From the NCBI RefSeq assembly GCF_018342065.1, contig NZ_JAFDOE010000001.1, positions 186,001 to 250,000 on the forward strand: 64,000 bases of DNA, read 5' to 3'. The translations under genes and the position numbers were made by a program. Position 1 is the first letter of the stretch. Every line of letters starts with the position of its first letter. Positions 29,142 to 39,030 of the stretch are shown in pieces. The DNA is from Citrobacter sp. FP75. Lineage in GTDB: Bacteria > Pseudomonadota > Gammaproteobacteria > Enterobacterales > Enterobacteriaceae. The notes under the pieces were generated by a model, which had not been told where the DNA came from, did not search any database, and worked only from the letters and a program-made list of their open reading frames with translations.

Positions 29142-29951
29142 ATGATGATCATCCATCCTCTGCTGGCCAGCCAGCAGTCCCCGGATTTCCGCCAGTCCTG
29201 GCAATTGTCTGGCGTATGGCGACGCGCGATTAATCTCGTGGCCAAAGGCGGCGCACTGTTGACGTTGCACCGCCAGGGGAGCGGCTTTAGCCCGGCAGGA
29301 TGGGTGATCCGTACGCATGATTTTGATGCGCTGCGTGCGGCGTTACGTGGAAACGAAACTCCTCTGGCTGTGCCTGGTGGGATCCAGTTGGGGTCATTTT
29401 TGCTGTGCCAGCCGCAGCGCTGCTGTTCGTTGAGAATCACTTCCCGGCCACATTCCCCGCGCCTTGCACCCGCCTGGATGGCTCGCGGCGAGGAAACGGG
29501 ATTGTTCGGGCCGTTAATGTTGGCGGCAAACCAGCCTTTGTGCCCCGAACTACGCCAGTTCCGCCACTGCTTTTTCTCGGCGCTTGCCGGGTTGTCGACA
29601 GACTGGCGACAGTGGTTAGGCAAGGGGCCCGGGTTAACGCCCAGCCATGATGACACGTTGACTGGCATGCTGCTGGCGGCCTGGCATTTCGGCGCGCTGA
29701 ATAAGGTTTCCGGGCACCGTTTCTTTAATTACTCCGGCAACCTTGAGCAGGCGACGACTGTGGTTAGCGTGAGCTACTTGCGCTACGCGGCAGCAGGTTA
29801 CTTCGCTTCACCTTTACTCCACTTCACCCATGCTCTGCGTCGCCAGGAAAGGCTGGATGCGGCGATAAATTCGCTGCTGGCGCTTGGGCATACCTCCGGC
29901 GCAGACACTCTGTTGGGGTTCTGGATTGGACAACAAATCATAGAAGGATAG
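29142..29951 (+). CDS. ylbF: AllH (YlbF), DUF2877 subunit of oxamate carbamoyltransferase
   Basis: The 269-residue protein belongs to the DUF2877 family. It starts [16 protein letters not shown] at 29131-29136 serves either of two adjacent ATGs (29142, 29145), and alignment with the remembered [10 protein letters not shown] of E. coli favours the first. The best conserved segment is [16 protein letters not shown] near residue 165, likely at the active site of the complex. It follows allG by 11 bp and precedes allK by 3 bp. Confidence 0.9.
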   Translation: MMIIHPLLASQQSPDFRQSWQLSGVWRRAINLVAKGGALLTLHRQGSGFSPAGWVIRTHDFDALRAALRGNETPLAVPGGIQLGSFLLCQPQRCCSLRITSRPHSPRLAPAWMARGEETGLFGPLMLAANQPLCPELRQFRHCFFSALAGLSTDWRQWLGKGPGLTPSHDDTLTGMLLAAWHFGALNKVSGHRFFNYSGNLEQATTVVSVSYLRYAAAGYFASPLLHFTHALRRQERLDAAINSLLALGHTSGADTLLGFWIGQQIIEG

Positions 29952-29954
29952 GGA

Positions 29955-30848
29955 ATGAAAACGCTGGTTGTTGCTCTCGGTGGCAACGCATTATTGCAGC
30001 GCGGCGAGGCGCTGACGGCACAAAATCAGTATCGCAATATTGCCACTGCCGTACCTGCGCTGGCACGTCTGGCGCGCACATATCGCCTGGCTATCGTCCA
30101 TGGCAACGGGCCGCAGGTTGGCCTGCTGTCGTTACAGAATCTTGCCTGGAAGGAGGTTGAGCCTTATCCATTAGATGTGCTGGTGGCCGAGACGCAGGGC
30201 ATGATTGGTTATATGTTGGCCCAGAGCCTGACCGCAGAACCGGAGATGCCGCCAGTCACCACGGTGTTAACGCGGATTGTGGTGTCAGAGGACGATCCTG
30301 CGTTTATGGCACCGGAAAAATTTATCGGCCCGGTATATTTGCCCGAAGAACAAACGCAACTGGAAGCGACCTACGGCTGGCATATGAAGCGTGACGGAAA
30401 ATACCTGCGGCGCGTTGTTGCCTCGCCAGAACCTCGGCAGATTGTAGAAAGCGATGCCATTAAGCTCTTACTCAAAGAAGGGCATGTGGTGATTTGCAGC
30501 GGGGGCGGTGGCGTGCCCGTCACTGGCGAAGGATTAGGGTCTGAAGCGGTCATTGATAAGGATCTGGCGGCGGCGTTGCTGGCCGAGCAAATCGATGCCG
30601 ATGGTCTGGTCATTCTGACCGATGCCGATGCGGTCTATGAAAACTGGGGGACGCCGGAACAGCGCGCGATTCGTCAGGCTTCTCCTGATGAACTGGCGCC
30701 GTTTGCTAAAGCCGATGGTTCAATGGGGCCAAAGGTCACCGCCGTCAGTGGATATGTGAAACGCCGCGGGAAACCGGCATGGATTGGCGCGCTGTCACGC
30801 ATTGAAGATACGCTGGCGGGCAAAGCCGGAACCTGTATCCGTCTGTAA
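29955..30848 (+). CDS. ybcF: AllK (YbcF), carbamate kinase
   Basis: The 297-residue amino-acid-kinase-fold protein begins MKTLVVALGGNALLQRGE and carries HGNGPQVGLL, CSGGGGVPV and DKDLAAALLA, the carbamate kinase motifs. It turns carbamoyl phosphate from AllFGH plus ADP into ATP, CO2 and NH3, making anaerobic allantoin use energy-yielding. AGGATAGGGA precedes the ATG. It ends at a bidirectional terminator facing purK. Confidence 0.94.
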   Translation: MKTLVVALGGNALLQRGEALTAQNQYRNIATAVPALARLARTYRLAIVHGNGPQVGLLSLQNLAWKEVEPYPLDVLVAETQGMIGYMLAQSLTAEPEMPPVTTVLTRIVVSEDDPAFMAPEKFIGPVYLPEEQTQLEATYGWHMKRDGKYLRRVVASPEPRQIVESDAIKLLLKEGHVVICSGGGGVPVTGEGLGSEAVIDKDLAAALLAEQIDADGLVILTDADAVYENWGTPEQRAIRQASPDELAPFAKADGSMGPKVTAVSGYVKRRGKPAWIGALSRIEDTLAGKAGTCIRL

Positions 30849-30878
30849 AAAAACGGGGCGTGTGTATACCCGCCCCGT
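30847..30878. terminator. Bidirectional terminator between allK and purK
   Basis: ACGGGGCG (30853-30860) pairs with CGCCCCGT (30871-30878). On the minus strand it is followed by a T6-T7 tract (the A-run at 30847-30853), a strong terminator for purEK. On the plus strand the tail GTCTTCTTATTTC is weaker. Confidence 0.85.
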
Positions 30879-30884
30879 GTCTTC

Positions 30885-31952
30885 TTATTTCAGTTTTGAT
30901 TGCGCCCAGATAATACTGCTGGCGTATTCCGGCGGTAGCAGGGGAATCAGCGCTTCCAGCGTCGCGCTCAGGCGAGCGGTATCGCTGTCGGTCAGGTTCA
31001 GGTGACCGACCTTGCGACCTTCGCGCACGTCTTTGTCGTACCAGTGCAGATGCACCAGCGGCAGCTTCAGCCAGTCATAGTTCAGGTCGCTACCAATCAG
31101 GTTTACCATCACCGAAGGATTATTCACCACCGGCGTCGGTAACGGCAGGTTGGTAATGGCGCGCAGATGCAGCTCAAACTGGCTGATGCTGGCGCCGTTC
31201 TGTGTCCAGTGCCCGCTGTTGTGCACGCGCGGGGCCAGTTCGTTGATCAGCAAGCCTTCCGGGGTGATAAAGCACTCCATCGCCATCACGCCGACATACC
31301 CCAGTTCCTGCATAATGGCGGACAGCATCGCCTCGGCCTGTGCCTGCTGTCTGGCGTTAGCCTGCGGGAAGACCACGCTGGTGCGCAGAATGCCGTCCTG
31401 ATGCAAGTTATGGGTCAGCGGATAGAAGACGGTGCTGCCGTCGCGCGCGCGGGCACCCACCAGCGACACTTCGCCAGAGAAGTTGATCCCTCGCTCGACG
31501 ATGCACTCGCCGTAGCAGTCATCCGGCAGTTGTTCGGTTTCATGGGCGCGCAAACGCCACTGCCCGCGGCCATCGTAGCCACCGACGCGGCGTTTGACGA
31601 TCGCCAGCTCGCCGAGTTTATCGAATACCGCAGACCATTCGTCTTTGTTTGCCAGCAGTTGCCACGGCGCGGTCGCGAGGCCGAGCTTGTCGAAAAGCTG
31701 CTTTTGCGTCAGACGGTCGGCAATAATCGGGAAAACGTCGCGGTTCACAAACGCCGGATGACGCGCCAGTTCGCGGGTTAGCGCCGTTTCCGGCCAGCGT
31801 TCAATCTCGGCGGTAATCACGCTTTGCTGAAAGGGAACGGCAGCGGGCTCAGCATCCAGCCCAACGGGCCAGACCGCAATCCCCAGCGGCTCACCGGCCT
31901 GGCGCAGCATGCGTCCTAGCTGACCGTTACCGAGTACGCAAACCTGCTTCAT
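30885..31952 (-). CDS. purK: PurK, N5-carboxyaminoimidazole ribonucleotide synthase
   Basis: The 355-residue ATP-grasp enzyme begins [20 protein letters not shown] and has the E. coli PurK length. It uses ATP and bicarbonate to carboxylate AIR to N5-CAIR in purine biosynthesis. Its start overlaps the purE stop by four bases (ATGA), implying translational coupling. Purine synthesis genes here converge tail-to-tail with purine breakdown genes. Confidence 0.97.
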   Translation of the reverse strand: MKQVCVLGNGQLGRMLRQAGEPLGIAVWPVGLDAEPAAVPFQQSVITAEIERWPETALTRELARHPAFVNRDVFPIIADRLTQKQLFDKLGLATAPWQLLANKDEWSAVFDKLGELAIVKRRVGGYDGRGQWRLRAHETEQLPDDCYGECIVERGINFSGEVSLVGARARDGSTVFYPLTHNLHQDGILRTSVVFPQANARQQAQAEAMLSAIMQELGYVGVMAMECFITPEGLLINELAPRVHNSGHWTQNGASISQFELHLRAITNLPLPTPVVNNPSVMVNLIGSDLNYDWLKLPLVHLHWYDKDVREGRKVGHLNLTDSDTARLSATLEALIPLLPPEYASSIIWAQSKLK

Positions 31953-32458
31953 GCCGCACCTCGTGGGTCCGGGTTTTCCAGCACCTCATCGGTTTGCGCT
32001 TTACGCCAGTCATGTAGACGCTGATGCAGTTCTTTATCGTGTGTCGCCAGAATTTGTGCTGCCAGCAGGGCCGCATTCGCCGCACCCGCTTTGCCGATAG
32101 CCAGCGTCCCGACCGGAATGCCGCGCGGCATTTGCACGATGGAATAGAGGCTGTCGACACCGCTCAGCGCTGCGCTTTGCACCGGAACGCCTAATACCGG
32201 CACCAGCGTTTTTGCCGCAATCATTCCCGGCAGATGTGCTGCACCGCCTGCGCCCGCAATAATCACCTGATAGCCGTTCTCTTCAGCGTTTTCGGCGAAG
32301 CTGAACAGCTTGTCTGGGGTGCGGTGAGCGGAGACGACTTCAACATGATGCGGAACGTTCAGGATTTCGAAGATTTCGGCGGCGAACTGCATGGTAGCCC
32401 AGTCGCTTTTGGACCCCATCACGATGGCGACACGCGCCGGATTATTGCGGGAAGACAT
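31949..32458 (-). CDS. purE: PurE, N5-carboxyaminoimidazole ribonucleotide mutase
   Basis: Starting at 32458 ([20 protein letters not shown]) gives 169 residues, exactly the E. coli PurE. A 24-residue upstream extension is open but unsupported. The MGSKSDW loop, SAHRTPD with the catalytic His and [10 protein letters not shown] are all present. The octameric enzyme isomerises N5-CAIR to CAIR. A PurR box lies 72-87 bp upstream of the start. Confidence 0.97.
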   Translation of the reverse strand: MSSRNNPARVAIVMGSKSDWATMQFAAEIFEILNVPHHVEVVSAHRTPDKLFSFAENAEENGYQVIIAGAGGAAHLPGMIAAKTLVPVLGVPVQSAALSGVDSLYSIVQMPRGIPVGTLAIGKAGAANAALLAAQILATHDKELHQRLHDWRKAQTDEVLENPDPRGAA

Positions 32459-32529
32459 GCGTCTGAAAACTCCTGTGGTGCACAACACTCGACTTTTGAG
32501 GACACAGAGAATAGCATGTTTCAATCTCA

Positions 32530-32545
32530 AGGAAAACGATTGCGC
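32530..32545 (-). promoter_or_regulatory. PurR operator of purEK
   Basis: On the minus strand the 16 bases read GCGCAATCGTTTTCCT, a good match to the PurR consensus ACGCAAACGTTTTCGT with the central CG intact. The E. coli purE operator sits at the same place. PurR with hypoxanthine or guanine would repress purEK here. Confidence 0.85.
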
Positions 32546-32549
32546 ACTT

Positions 32550-32672
32550 TACACTTCACTCTTCAAACTGCCTCTTTGTTGGCTGCATCTGCTCACCCCA
32601 GTCACTTACTTATGTAAGCTCCAGGGGACTCACAGATTTGCCGCCTCGATGCATCTCGAATAGTTTTGTGTA
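32550..32672. repeat. Possible dispersed enterobacterial intergenic element
   Basis: The gap between the purE promoter and lpxH holds a segment with CCCC (32596-32599) and GGGG (32624-32627) framing an inner perfect stem, CTTAC (32605-32609) with GTAAG (32614-32618). The surrounding text (TTGGCTGCATCTGCTCACCC and GATTTGCCGCCTCGATGC) resembles an intergenic sequence I remember from many E. coli and Salmonella loci. Only one copy is in this window, so repeat status is from memory. Confidence 0.45.
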
Positions 32673-32685
32673 AATATCTGCAGAA

Positions 32686-33408
32686 TTAAAACGGAAACGC
32701 GATCAGCTCAACGTCGTCTGGCGTGACCTTAACCATTGAACCTTCGGTGTGCCATGCGCCTAATACCACGCGGAAAGCGGGTTGGTGGTTGGCCGTCAGT
32801 TCATGCACTGCCGGACGATGGGTATGACCGTGAACCAGCCACTGCGTCTGATGTTTTTCCATCTCTGCAACCACGGCCTGCGGATTAACGTCCATGATCT
32901 CCAGCGATTTGTTGCTGTTGGCGGCAAGGCTTCCGGCGCGCATCTTTGCGGCAATGCGTTGGCGAACGAATAGCGGCAGGGCGAGAAACAGCGTTTGTAG
33001 CCAGGGTTGATGTACTTTGGCGCGAAACGCCTGATAGCCTGCGTCGTCGGTGCACAAGGTGTCGCCATGCATGATCAGTACTTTACGGCCATACAGGTCG
33101 AGCACTTTTTCCTGTGGCAACAGGGTCATGCCACTCTTACGGGCAAACCGTTTACCAAGCAGAAAATCACGGTTGCCGTGAATGAAGAAGCAGGGGACGC
33201 CGGAGTCAGCCAGCGCTTTTATCGCGGTGGCTATTTCATGATGCAGCGGGTTGGGGTCGTCGTCGCCTATCCAGGCTTCGAACAGATCGCCAAGAATGTA
33301 TAGCGCATCGGCTGTTCGTGCCTCACCGGCTAAAAAACGCAGAAAACCGGCGGTGATCGCCGGTTCTTCCGTGCAGAGGTGAAGATCTGCAATAAACAGT
33401 GTCGCCAC
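32686..33408 (-). CDS. lpxH: LpxH, UDP-2,3-diacylglucosamine pyrophosphatase
   Basis: The 240-residue calcineurin-like phosphoesterase begins at a GTG (33408), as E. coli LpxH does, reading [11 protein letters not shown]. Metal-site motifs are [29 protein letters not shown] and HGHTHRP. It hydrolyses UDP-2,3-diacylglucosamine to lipid X on the inner face of the membrane, an essential step of lipid A synthesis. It follows ppiB by 2 bp and is probably cotranscribed with it. Confidence 0.96.
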   Translation of the reverse strand: MATLFIADLHLCTEEPAITAGFLRFLAGEARTADALYILGDLFEAWIGDDDPNPLHHEIATAIKALADSGVPCFFIHGNRDFLLGKRFARKSGMTLLPQEKVLDLYGRKVLIMHGDTLCTDDAGYQAFRAKVHQPWLQTLFLALPLFVRQRIAAKMRAGSLAANSNKSLEIMDVNPQAVVAEMEKHQTQWLVHGHTHRPAVHELTANHQPAFRVVLGAWHTEGSMVKVTPDDVELIAFPF

Positions 33409-33410
33409 GA

Positions 33411-33905
33411 TTACTCGCTGACGGTCACGTTTTCGATAATAACGTCTTCTTTCGGTACGTCCTGGTGCATGCCGCTGCGGCCGGTGGAAACGTTTTTGAT
33501 TTTATCAACCACGTCCATGCCTTCAACCACTTCAGCAAACACACAGTAACCCCAGCCCTGCATACTTTCGCTGGAGAAGTTCAGGAAGTCGTTGTCGGCA
33601 ACGTTGATGAAGAACTGCGCCGTTGCGGAGTGCGGAGCCTGAGTACGGGCCATCGCCAGCGTACCACGGGTATTTTTCAGACCGTTGTTCGCTTCGTTTT
33701 TGATAGCTTCTTTGGTTTCTTTTTGCTTCATGCCGGGTTCAAAACCGCCGCCCTGGATCATGAAACCGTTAATAACACGGTGGAAAATAGTGTTGTTATA
33801 GAAACCTTCGCGGCAGTAGTCCAGGAAGTTTTTAACTGTTTCAGGCGCTTTATCATCAAACGTTTTGATTACGATATCGCCGTGATTAGTGTGGAAAGTA
33901 ACCAT
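33411..33905 (-). CDS. ppiB: PpiB, cytoplasmic cyclophilin peptidyl-prolyl isomerase
   Basis: The 164-residue product has the cyclophilin segments [15 protein letters not shown], the catalytic Arg region, [17 protein letters not shown] and [15 protein letters not shown]. It lacks a signal sequence, consistent with the cytoplasmic PpiB rather than the periplasmic PpiA. It catalyses cis-trans isomerisation of prolyl bonds. It is divergent from cysS. Confidence 0.96.
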   Translation of the reverse strand: MVTFHTNHGDIVIKTFDDKAPETVKNFLDYCREGFYNNTIFHRVINGFMIQGGGFEPGMKQKETKEAIKNEANNGLKNTRGTLAMARTQAPHSATAQFFINVADNDFLNFSSESMQGWGYCVFAEVVEGMDVVDKIKNVSTGRSGMHQDVPKEDVIIENVTVSE

Positions 33906-34078
33906 TTTTGCATCCTGTTCCGATAGAGTGGTGCTTCGACCCCGTTAAGGGTCAGAGTTAGGGGGGTGTTATAGCATAACCGCAAGCTGCGATCACCTCG
34001 CAAAGTGTGCTGCTTCCAGTCCCAATTATGGGTATTATACAGACTTTGTTATCCACACACGTCTACACGGAATCTTCG

Positions 34079-35464
34079 ATGTTAAAAATCTTTAATACAC
34101 TGACGCGCCAAAAAGAGGAATTCAAACCCATTCATGCCGGGGAAGTCGGCATGTACGTGTGTGGTATTACCGTTTACGATCTCTGTCATATTGGTCACGG
34201 ACGTACCTTCGTTTCTTTCGACGTGGTTGCGCGCTACCTGCGCTTCCTCGGCTATAAACTGAAGTACGTGCGCAACATTACCGATATCGACGACAAAATC
34301 ATTAAGCGCGCTAATGAAAATGGCGAGAGTTTTGTGGCGCTGGTCGACAGGATGATCGCGGAAATGCACAACGATTTTGATGCGTTGAATATTCTGCGCC
34401 CGGATCTTGAACCGCGTGCTACGCATCATATTGCGGAAATTATTGAAATTACCGAACAGCTGATCGCCAAAGGTCATGCCTATGTAGCCGATAACGGCGA
34501 CGTGATGTTCGACGTACCGACTGACCCGCACTACGGTCAGCTGTCGCGCCAGGATCTGGATCAACTGCAGGCGGGTGCCCGCGTGGATGTTGTTGATGTG
34601 AAGCGTAACCCGATGGACTTCGTGCTGTGGAAGATGTCCAAAGAGGGCGAGCCGAGCTGGCCGTCACCGTGGGGGGCGGGCCGTCCTGGCTGGCACATTG
34701 AGTGCTCGGCGATGAACTGCAAACAGCTGGGCAACCATTTCGATATTCACGGCGGCGGCTCTGACCTGATGTTCCCGCATCATGAGAACGAAATCGCACA
34801 GTCCACCTGTGCGCACGACGGCGAATACGTTAACTACTGGATGCACTCCGGGATGGTGATGGTTGACCGTGAGAAAATGTCCAAATCACTGGGCAACTTC
34901 TTTACCGTGCGCGACGTGCTGAAATACTACGACGCCGAAACCATTCGCTACTTCCTGATGTCCGGCCACTATCGTAGCCAACTGAACTACAGCGAAGAGA
35001 ACCTGAAGCAGGCGCGATCTGCGCTGGAGCGTCTGTACACCGCGCTACGCGGCACCGACAAGTCCGTTGCCCCTGCCGGTGGTGAAGCCTTTGAAGCGCG
35101 TTTCATTGAAGCGATGGACGACGACTTCAATACGCCGGAAGCCTACTCCGTGCTGTTTGATATGGCGCGTGAGGTTAACCGTCTGAAGGGCGAAGATATG
35201 GCCGCGGCCAACGCTATGGCTGCGCATCTGCGTAAGCTGTCCGGCGTACTGGGCCTGCTGGAGCAGGATCCGGAAGCGTTCCTGCAAAGCGGCGCGCAGG
35301 CGGATGACGGTGAAGTCGCCGAAATTGAAGCGTTAATCCAACAGCGCTTAGATGCCCGTAAAGCGAAAGACTGGGCGGCGGCAGATGCGGCGCGTGACCG
35401 TCTCAACGAGATGGGCATTGTGCTGGAAGACGGCCCGCAAGGCACCACCTGGCGTCGTAAGTAA
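34079..35464 (+). CDS. cysS: CysS, cysteinyl-tRNA synthetase
   Basis: The start at 34079 gives [15 protein letters not shown] and 461 residues, as in E. coli; a 24-residue upstream extension is open but not used in the family. The zinc site begins at VCGITVYD. The class I HIGH motif reads HIGHGRT, and KMSKS is present in [10 protein letters not shown]. It charges tRNA-Cys. A strong terminator follows. Confidence 0.97.
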   Translation: MLKIFNTLTRQKEEFKPIHAGEVGMYVCGITVYDLCHIGHGRTFVSFDVVARYLRFLGYKLKYVRNITDIDDKIIKRANENGESFVALVDRMIAEMHNDFDALNILRPDLEPRATHHIAEIIEITEQLIAKGHAYVADNGDVMFDVPTDPHYGQLSRQDLDQLQAGARVDVVDVKRNPMDFVLWKMSKEGEPSWPSPWGAGRPGWHIECSAMNCKQLGNHFDIHGGGSDLMFPHHENEIAQSTCAHDGEYVNYWMHSGMVMVDREKMSKSLGNFFTVRDVLKYYDAETIRYFLMSGHYRSQLNYSEENLKQARSALERLYTALRGTDKSVAPAGGEAFEARFIEAMDDDFNTPEAYSVLFDMAREVNRLKGEDMAAANAMAAHLRKLSGVLGLLEQDPEAFLQSGAQADDGEVAEIEALIQQRLDARKAKDWAAADAARDRLNEMGIVLEDGPQGTTWRRK

Positions 35465-35474
35465 TTATTTTTAC

Positions 35475-35501
35475 AGGCCGTTCTGTTTGAACGGCCTTTT
35501 T
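35475..35501 (+). terminator. Intrinsic terminator after cysS
   Basis: AGGCCGTTC (35475-35483) and GAACGGCCT (35489-35497) form a perfect 9-bp stem with a TGTTT loop, followed by TTTT. The tail runs into the 3' end of the convergent DUF2145 gene. Confidence 0.92.
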
Positions 35502-36324
35502 ACTTTTTGGCTTCAGGCGAAAGATACACGCACACCGATGCTCCTAAATTCTGATGCTCACATTCAGGTATTGCTCGGCTGTAATGAGCGATAAAGCGAA
35601 TCACACTATCCCCACTGTTTAGTCCTACCTTTCCCGCTTGCAACAATTCCTCAGGTTGATCGTCGGTGAAAACGTTGGCGGCGAAGAGCTTCGCGCCTAA
35701 TCGTTCAAAACTGCTGGCCCTAACGACAGAAGGTTGGTAATCATGGCGCTGCAGCCAGCGGCGAGCGTCATCACGTGACCAGATATTGCTATCATTTGCG
35801 CGAGCAAAAACCTCAAGCAACCAGCCGTTCGAGTTCTGATAGGGGCCGGAAAAGGGCCAGGCAATTAGGTTGTAGCGGGGACTGTGGAAGAGATTAAGCT
35901 TAATTGAGCTTTGCAGGAGCGTTTGCAGCGCCGTGGCAAGTTCTGTACGAGGGCGCAAAACCGCAATTTGCTGATTTACCAAATTATCTGCCAGAAACTC
36001 ATACAGACCTTGTATATAGAGTGCTGACTCGGCGGTTTCGCAGGTATTCAGATTATGGTAAACCCGCCAATTACCGTCTGGCTGGCGCATGGCATAGCCG
36101 GCATGTGACCAGGTCAAATGTCGACTCGACATATCTTGTCCCTGACGCACAAGAATGGCGAGCGTCTCGGGTTGGCTATTAAGCTGTTGTTTGAGCTTTA
36201 GCGCCTGATCCATCGTTGCAGCGATGCTTTCCGGTGTGTGGGTTTTCTGGCCGCAGTTTGTGCTGTCTGCATAAGCGTTGAGTGAGCAAACGATGAGCCA
36301 GAAGGCAAAAATGAATGGCTTCAT
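35500..36324 (-). CDS. Secreted DUF2145-family protein, function unknown
   Basis: The 274-residue product has an N-terminal signal peptide (MKPFIFAFWLIVCSLNAYA), so it is probably periplasmic. The pattern TPESIAATMDQAL, VRQGQDMSSRHLTWSHAGYA and CETAESALYIQGLYEF is that of DUF2145, recognised from memory. Two Cys near residues 24 and 94 and another pair near the C-terminus could form disulfides. Its start overlaps the stop of the next gene upstream (36321-36758) by four bases, so the two form an operon. I do not recall either gene between cysS and ybcI in E. coli K-12. Confidence 0.7.
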   Translation of the reverse strand: MKPFIFAFWLIVCSLNAYADSTNCGQKTHTPESIAATMDQALKLKQQLNSQPETLAILVRQGQDMSSRHLTWSHAGYAMRQPDGNWRVYHNLNTCETAESALYIQGLYEFLADNLVNQQIAVLRPRTELATALQTLLQSSIKLNLFHSPRYNLIAWPFSGPYQNSNGWLLEVFARANDSNIWSRDDARRWLQRHDYQPSVVRASSFERLGAKLFAANVFTDDQPEELLQAGKVGLNSGDSVIRFIAHYSRAIPECEHQNLGASVCVYLSPEAKK

Positions 36325-36758
36325 TTTACGGGGACCGTCTGGTTGCTGGAGAGGCCCGCATCATCATTATTCACCATATGGGCAAGGACTTTCCCCTCTT
36401 TTTTCAAATAAGCGCCAGTCCCTTCCTGCGTTTTTTCCAGCGTGATTTTATCCCCCGCCTTAAGGTTGCCCTCTTGAACGACATTCAGCGGCACCTCCAT
36501 TTTTACCTCTTTGTTATCTGGGGCTTTCGCTGTTATGTGTGCAGTTTTTTGTTTTTTATTTTCAGTAACAGAGCCGATTATTAAGTTTAGCGGGAGCAGT
36601 ACCGGAGAAAGAATAATTCCGCTAACCAACGCAGAACTGCCCACGCTGACAACGGCAGACGATGCTGCGTACCAGCCTGATGCCGACATTTCTTCACTGT
36701 GGCTGACATGAGAAAATGCGAAATACATCAGTGCGACAGTGAGTGTCTTTTTGTGCAT
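36321..36758 (-). CDS. Unknown secreted or membrane-anchored protein paired with the DUF2145 gene
   Basis: This 145-residue protein has a signal peptide (cleavage near SHS-EE, residue 20), a hydrophobic stretch at about 42-65, and a soluble C-terminal part. The latter contains VPLNVVQEGNLKAGDKITL, reminiscent of a small beta-barrel. The stop overlaps the DUF2145 start (ATGA), which argues for translational coupling and a joint role. I do not recognise a family. Confidence 0.65.
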   Translation of the reverse strand: MHKKTLTVALMYFAFSHVSHSEEMSASGWYAASSAVVSVGSSALVSGIILSPVLLPLNLIIGSVTENKKQKTAHITAKAPDNKEVKMEVPLNVVQEGNLKAGDKITLEKTQEGTGAYLKKEGKVLAHMVNNDDAGLSSNQTVPVK

Positions 36759-36769
36759 ATTGATTCCTT

Positions 36770-37297
36770 TTAATATGATTTTTTAAGTAGCCATACACAT
36801 AATACAAAAATACTTCCCGGTAGCCACACCCATAATAATTCCGAAATAATCACCTGATGCCCGTAAGGGGTCGCGTAGCGTGATAGCGCAAACGGCGCGA
36901 CCTTAATCACCTGCCATGGTGCAAAGAAGCGTTCATCTGACCAGGGCCACAGCCAGCCAACGCCTTTTCCTCCGGTCGTTACCGAATCCAGCAGGCTGTG
37001 AGACAGCAGTGAAACTGTCAGGAATAACCAGCAGCGAACCAGCCCGGCTTTAAACCATCGTCGGCCAATCATTACGCACAGCAGCGGCACCACAAAGGCG
37101 AACAGCAGCGAGTGGGTAAATCCACGGTGACCAAACACGTTGCCGTAGGCGATGCCGAACTTAAACGACAGGACGTCGGCGTCAGGCAGCATTGCCAGCA
37201 CAACCCCGGCAAACAATAAGCGTGGTGGAATGGCTTTGAGCCCCAGACCCAATCCTAAGCAAAGAGGTACGGCTGCGTGGGTAACGATGGTTGGCAT
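36770..37297 (-). CDS. ybcI: YbcI, inner-membrane DUF457 metal-dependent hydrolase family protein
   Basis: The 175-residue protein has four or five predicted helices. It carries the YdjM/YbcI (DUF457) motif set: an N-terminal HAA, LPDADVLSF, HRGFTHSLLF and SHSLLDSVTTGG, His/Asp residues that resemble a metal site. E. coli YbcI has 173 residues and the same neighbours (ybcJ, folD). Its biochemical role is not established. Confidence 0.9.
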   Translation of the reverse strand: MPTIVTHAAVPLCLGLGLGLKAIPPRLLFAGVVLAMLPDADVLSFKFGIAYGNVFGHRGFTHSLLFAFVVPLLCVMIGRRWFKAGLVRCWLFLTVSLLSHSLLDSVTTGGKGVGWLWPWSDERFFAPWQVIKVAPFALSRYATPYGHQVIISELLWVWLPGSIFVLCVWLLKKSY

Positions 37298-37385
37298 GAT
37301 GGTCGCTTCGAATGAGAAAACAACATGCTAACAGCCTGCTGTGAAGTGAAGGTGAAGTTAATTATCTGAAAATTCGGGGGGACGG

Positions 37386-37414
37386 GCCGGATGCGGTGTT
37401 AACCGCTATCCGGC
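37386..37414. repeat. REP element between ybcI and ybcJ
   Basis: GCCGGATGCGGTGTTAACCG followed by CTATCCGGC forms the typical REP stem, with a mismatched bulge and GCCGGAT/ATCCGGC ends. It lies in the gap between the two minus-strand genes and may protect or separate their mRNAs. Confidence 0.85.
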
Positions 37415-37422
37415 ACCTGGGA

Positions 37423-37635
37423 TCATGCCACGACGTTAATGCTCTGACCTTCAAAGCTCACGGTTTGTCCGGCAACGATTTTGCAGCGCTTGCGCGTTTC
37501 TACAACACCATCGACCTTCACCAACCCTTCGCCAATGGCGATTTTTGCCTGGGCGCCGCTTTCGCTCCAGCCTTCCAGCTTCAGCAGATCGCAGAGTTCA
37601 ACGTGTGGGTGTTTACCCAGTGAAAATGTGGCCAT
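37423..37635 (-). CDS. ybcJ: YbcJ, S4-domain RNA-binding protein
   Basis: The 70-residue protein has the E. coli YbcJ length and consists almost wholly of an S4 domain (LCDLLKLEGWSESGAQAKIA to KVDGVVETRKRCKI). Such domains bind structured RNA, often in ribosome-related proteins. It starts 1 bp after folD ends, so the pair is cotranscribed. The exact target is unknown. Confidence 0.93.
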   Translation of the reverse strand: MATFSLGKHPHVELCDLLKLEGWSESGAQAKIAIGEGLVKVDGVVETRKRCKIVAGQTVSFEGQSINVVA

Positions 37636-37636
37636 C

Positions 37637-38503
37637 TTAAACGTCCTTTACATCATGATATTCAACACACGCCTGCAGCGTGTTTTCGATAAGTGTAGCG
37701 ACGGTCATCGGGCCAACGCCACCCGGCACCGGTGTAATATACGAGGCACGCGCAGCGGCATCTTCAAAGACCACATCGCCAACAACCTTGCCATTCTCCA
37801 GACGGTTGATGCCGACATCAATCACAATCGCACCTTCTTTGATCCATTCACCGGGAATAAAGCCCGGTTTGCCGACGGCGACAATCAGCAGGTCAGCATG
37901 CTCAACGTGGTGACGCAGATCTTTGGTGAAGCGATGGGTTACCGTGGTGGTACAACCCGCCAGCAGCAGTTCCATGCTCATCGGGCGACCGACAATATTT
38001 GAAGCGCCAATCACCACGGCATTCAGGCCGTAGGTATCAATGTTGTAACGCTCAAGCAGGGTCACAATGCCGCGTGGCGTACACGGACGCAGGCGCGGTG
38101 CACGTTGACACAGGCGACCGACGTTATACGGGTGGAAGCCGTCGACGTCTTTATCCGGCGCAATGCGTTCGAGCACCTTGACGTTGTCGATACCCGCCGG
38201 TAACGGTAGCTGGACCAGGATACCGTCGATGGCTGCATCCGCATTGAGCGTATCGATGAGCTCAAGAAGTTCCGCCTCACTGGTGGTTTCAGGCAGGTCA
38301 TAGGAGCGGGAGACGAACCCCACTTCGTCGCAGGCTTTGCGTTTACTCGCGACGTAAATCTGCGAAGCCGGGTTGCTACCTACCAGCACAACAGCCAGGC
38401 CTGGGGCGCGTAATCCAGCCGCTAAACGCGCCTGAACTTTTTGAGCAACCTCAGAGCGTACCTGCTGCGCAATCGTTTTACCGTCAATAATCTTTGCTGC
38501 CAT
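37637..38503 (-). CDS. folD: FolD, methylenetetrahydrofolate dehydrogenase/cyclohydrolase
   Basis: The 288-residue enzyme has the two FolD signatures, [18 protein letters not shown] with the catalytic Lys region and [14 protein letters not shown] near the C-terminus. The Rossmann NADP site is near [10 protein letters not shown]. It interconverts 5,10-methylene-THF and 10-formyl-THF in the cytoplasm. Same length and neighbours as in E. coli. Confidence 0.97.
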   Translation of the reverse strand: MAAKIIDGKTIAQQVRSEVAQKVQARLAAGLRAPGLAVVLVGSNPASQIYVASKRKACDEVGFVSRSYDLPETTSEAELLELIDTLNADAAIDGILVQLPLPAGIDNVKVLERIAPDKDVDGFHPYNVGRLCQRAPRLRPCTPRGIVTLLERYNIDTYGLNAVVIGASNIVGRPMSMELLLAGCTTTVTHRFTKDLRHHVEHADLLIVAVGKPGFIPGEWIKEGAIVIDVGINRLENGKVVGDVVFEDAAARASYITPVPGGVGPMTVATLIENTLQACVEYHDVKDV

Positions 38504-39000
38504 CAGAGAGAGGATTCCGTCTGTTACGTTAAATCGAAGGGGATGCCACTATTTTGTCAGAAGCGCAGCGTGCTGTCAGTTTTCGTTTGCATTTTTAGGT
38601 GAGATTTGACGCGGCATGTTGTGGCAATGCAGGAGAGACAGAAGGTGAAAGCATTGCAATGATTAATGAGCATGCTAATTAAAATTAACCATAATGAAAC
38701 AACTCATCACCCTTCTGTTTTCATGGGTAATGCTTCATAAACCAGACTGTTACGTACTATTGTGACGGTGTTTAAGTAATATTTACCCAGACTTTTCTTA
38801 GATCTCAATAAGAATTAGCCGGGGCCATTGCAAGTATTTGCAGGTATTTTTCATTAATTGAAATGTTTAATTTATCCCGGTGACGAATTGTCATATTCGT
38901 AAAGATTAATTAGTGAATCTCGTGCTCAGGAGAGTTGGAGTCAAGAATCGCTAATTCTCTTTCGATATATATCTTTACAGGACGCAGAGATAATTTGCCT

Positions 39001-39013
39001 GACATTTAATGTC
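39001..39013. promoter_or_regulatory. Palindrome upstream of fimA
   Basis: GACATTTAATGTC is a perfect 13-bp palindrome (6+1+6) located 65-77 bp before the fimA ATG. It could be an operator, for example for FimZ, or lie within the transcribed leader. No consensus I know confirms this. Confidence 0.35.
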
Positions 39014-39030
39014 GATAATGATTCAAACGG

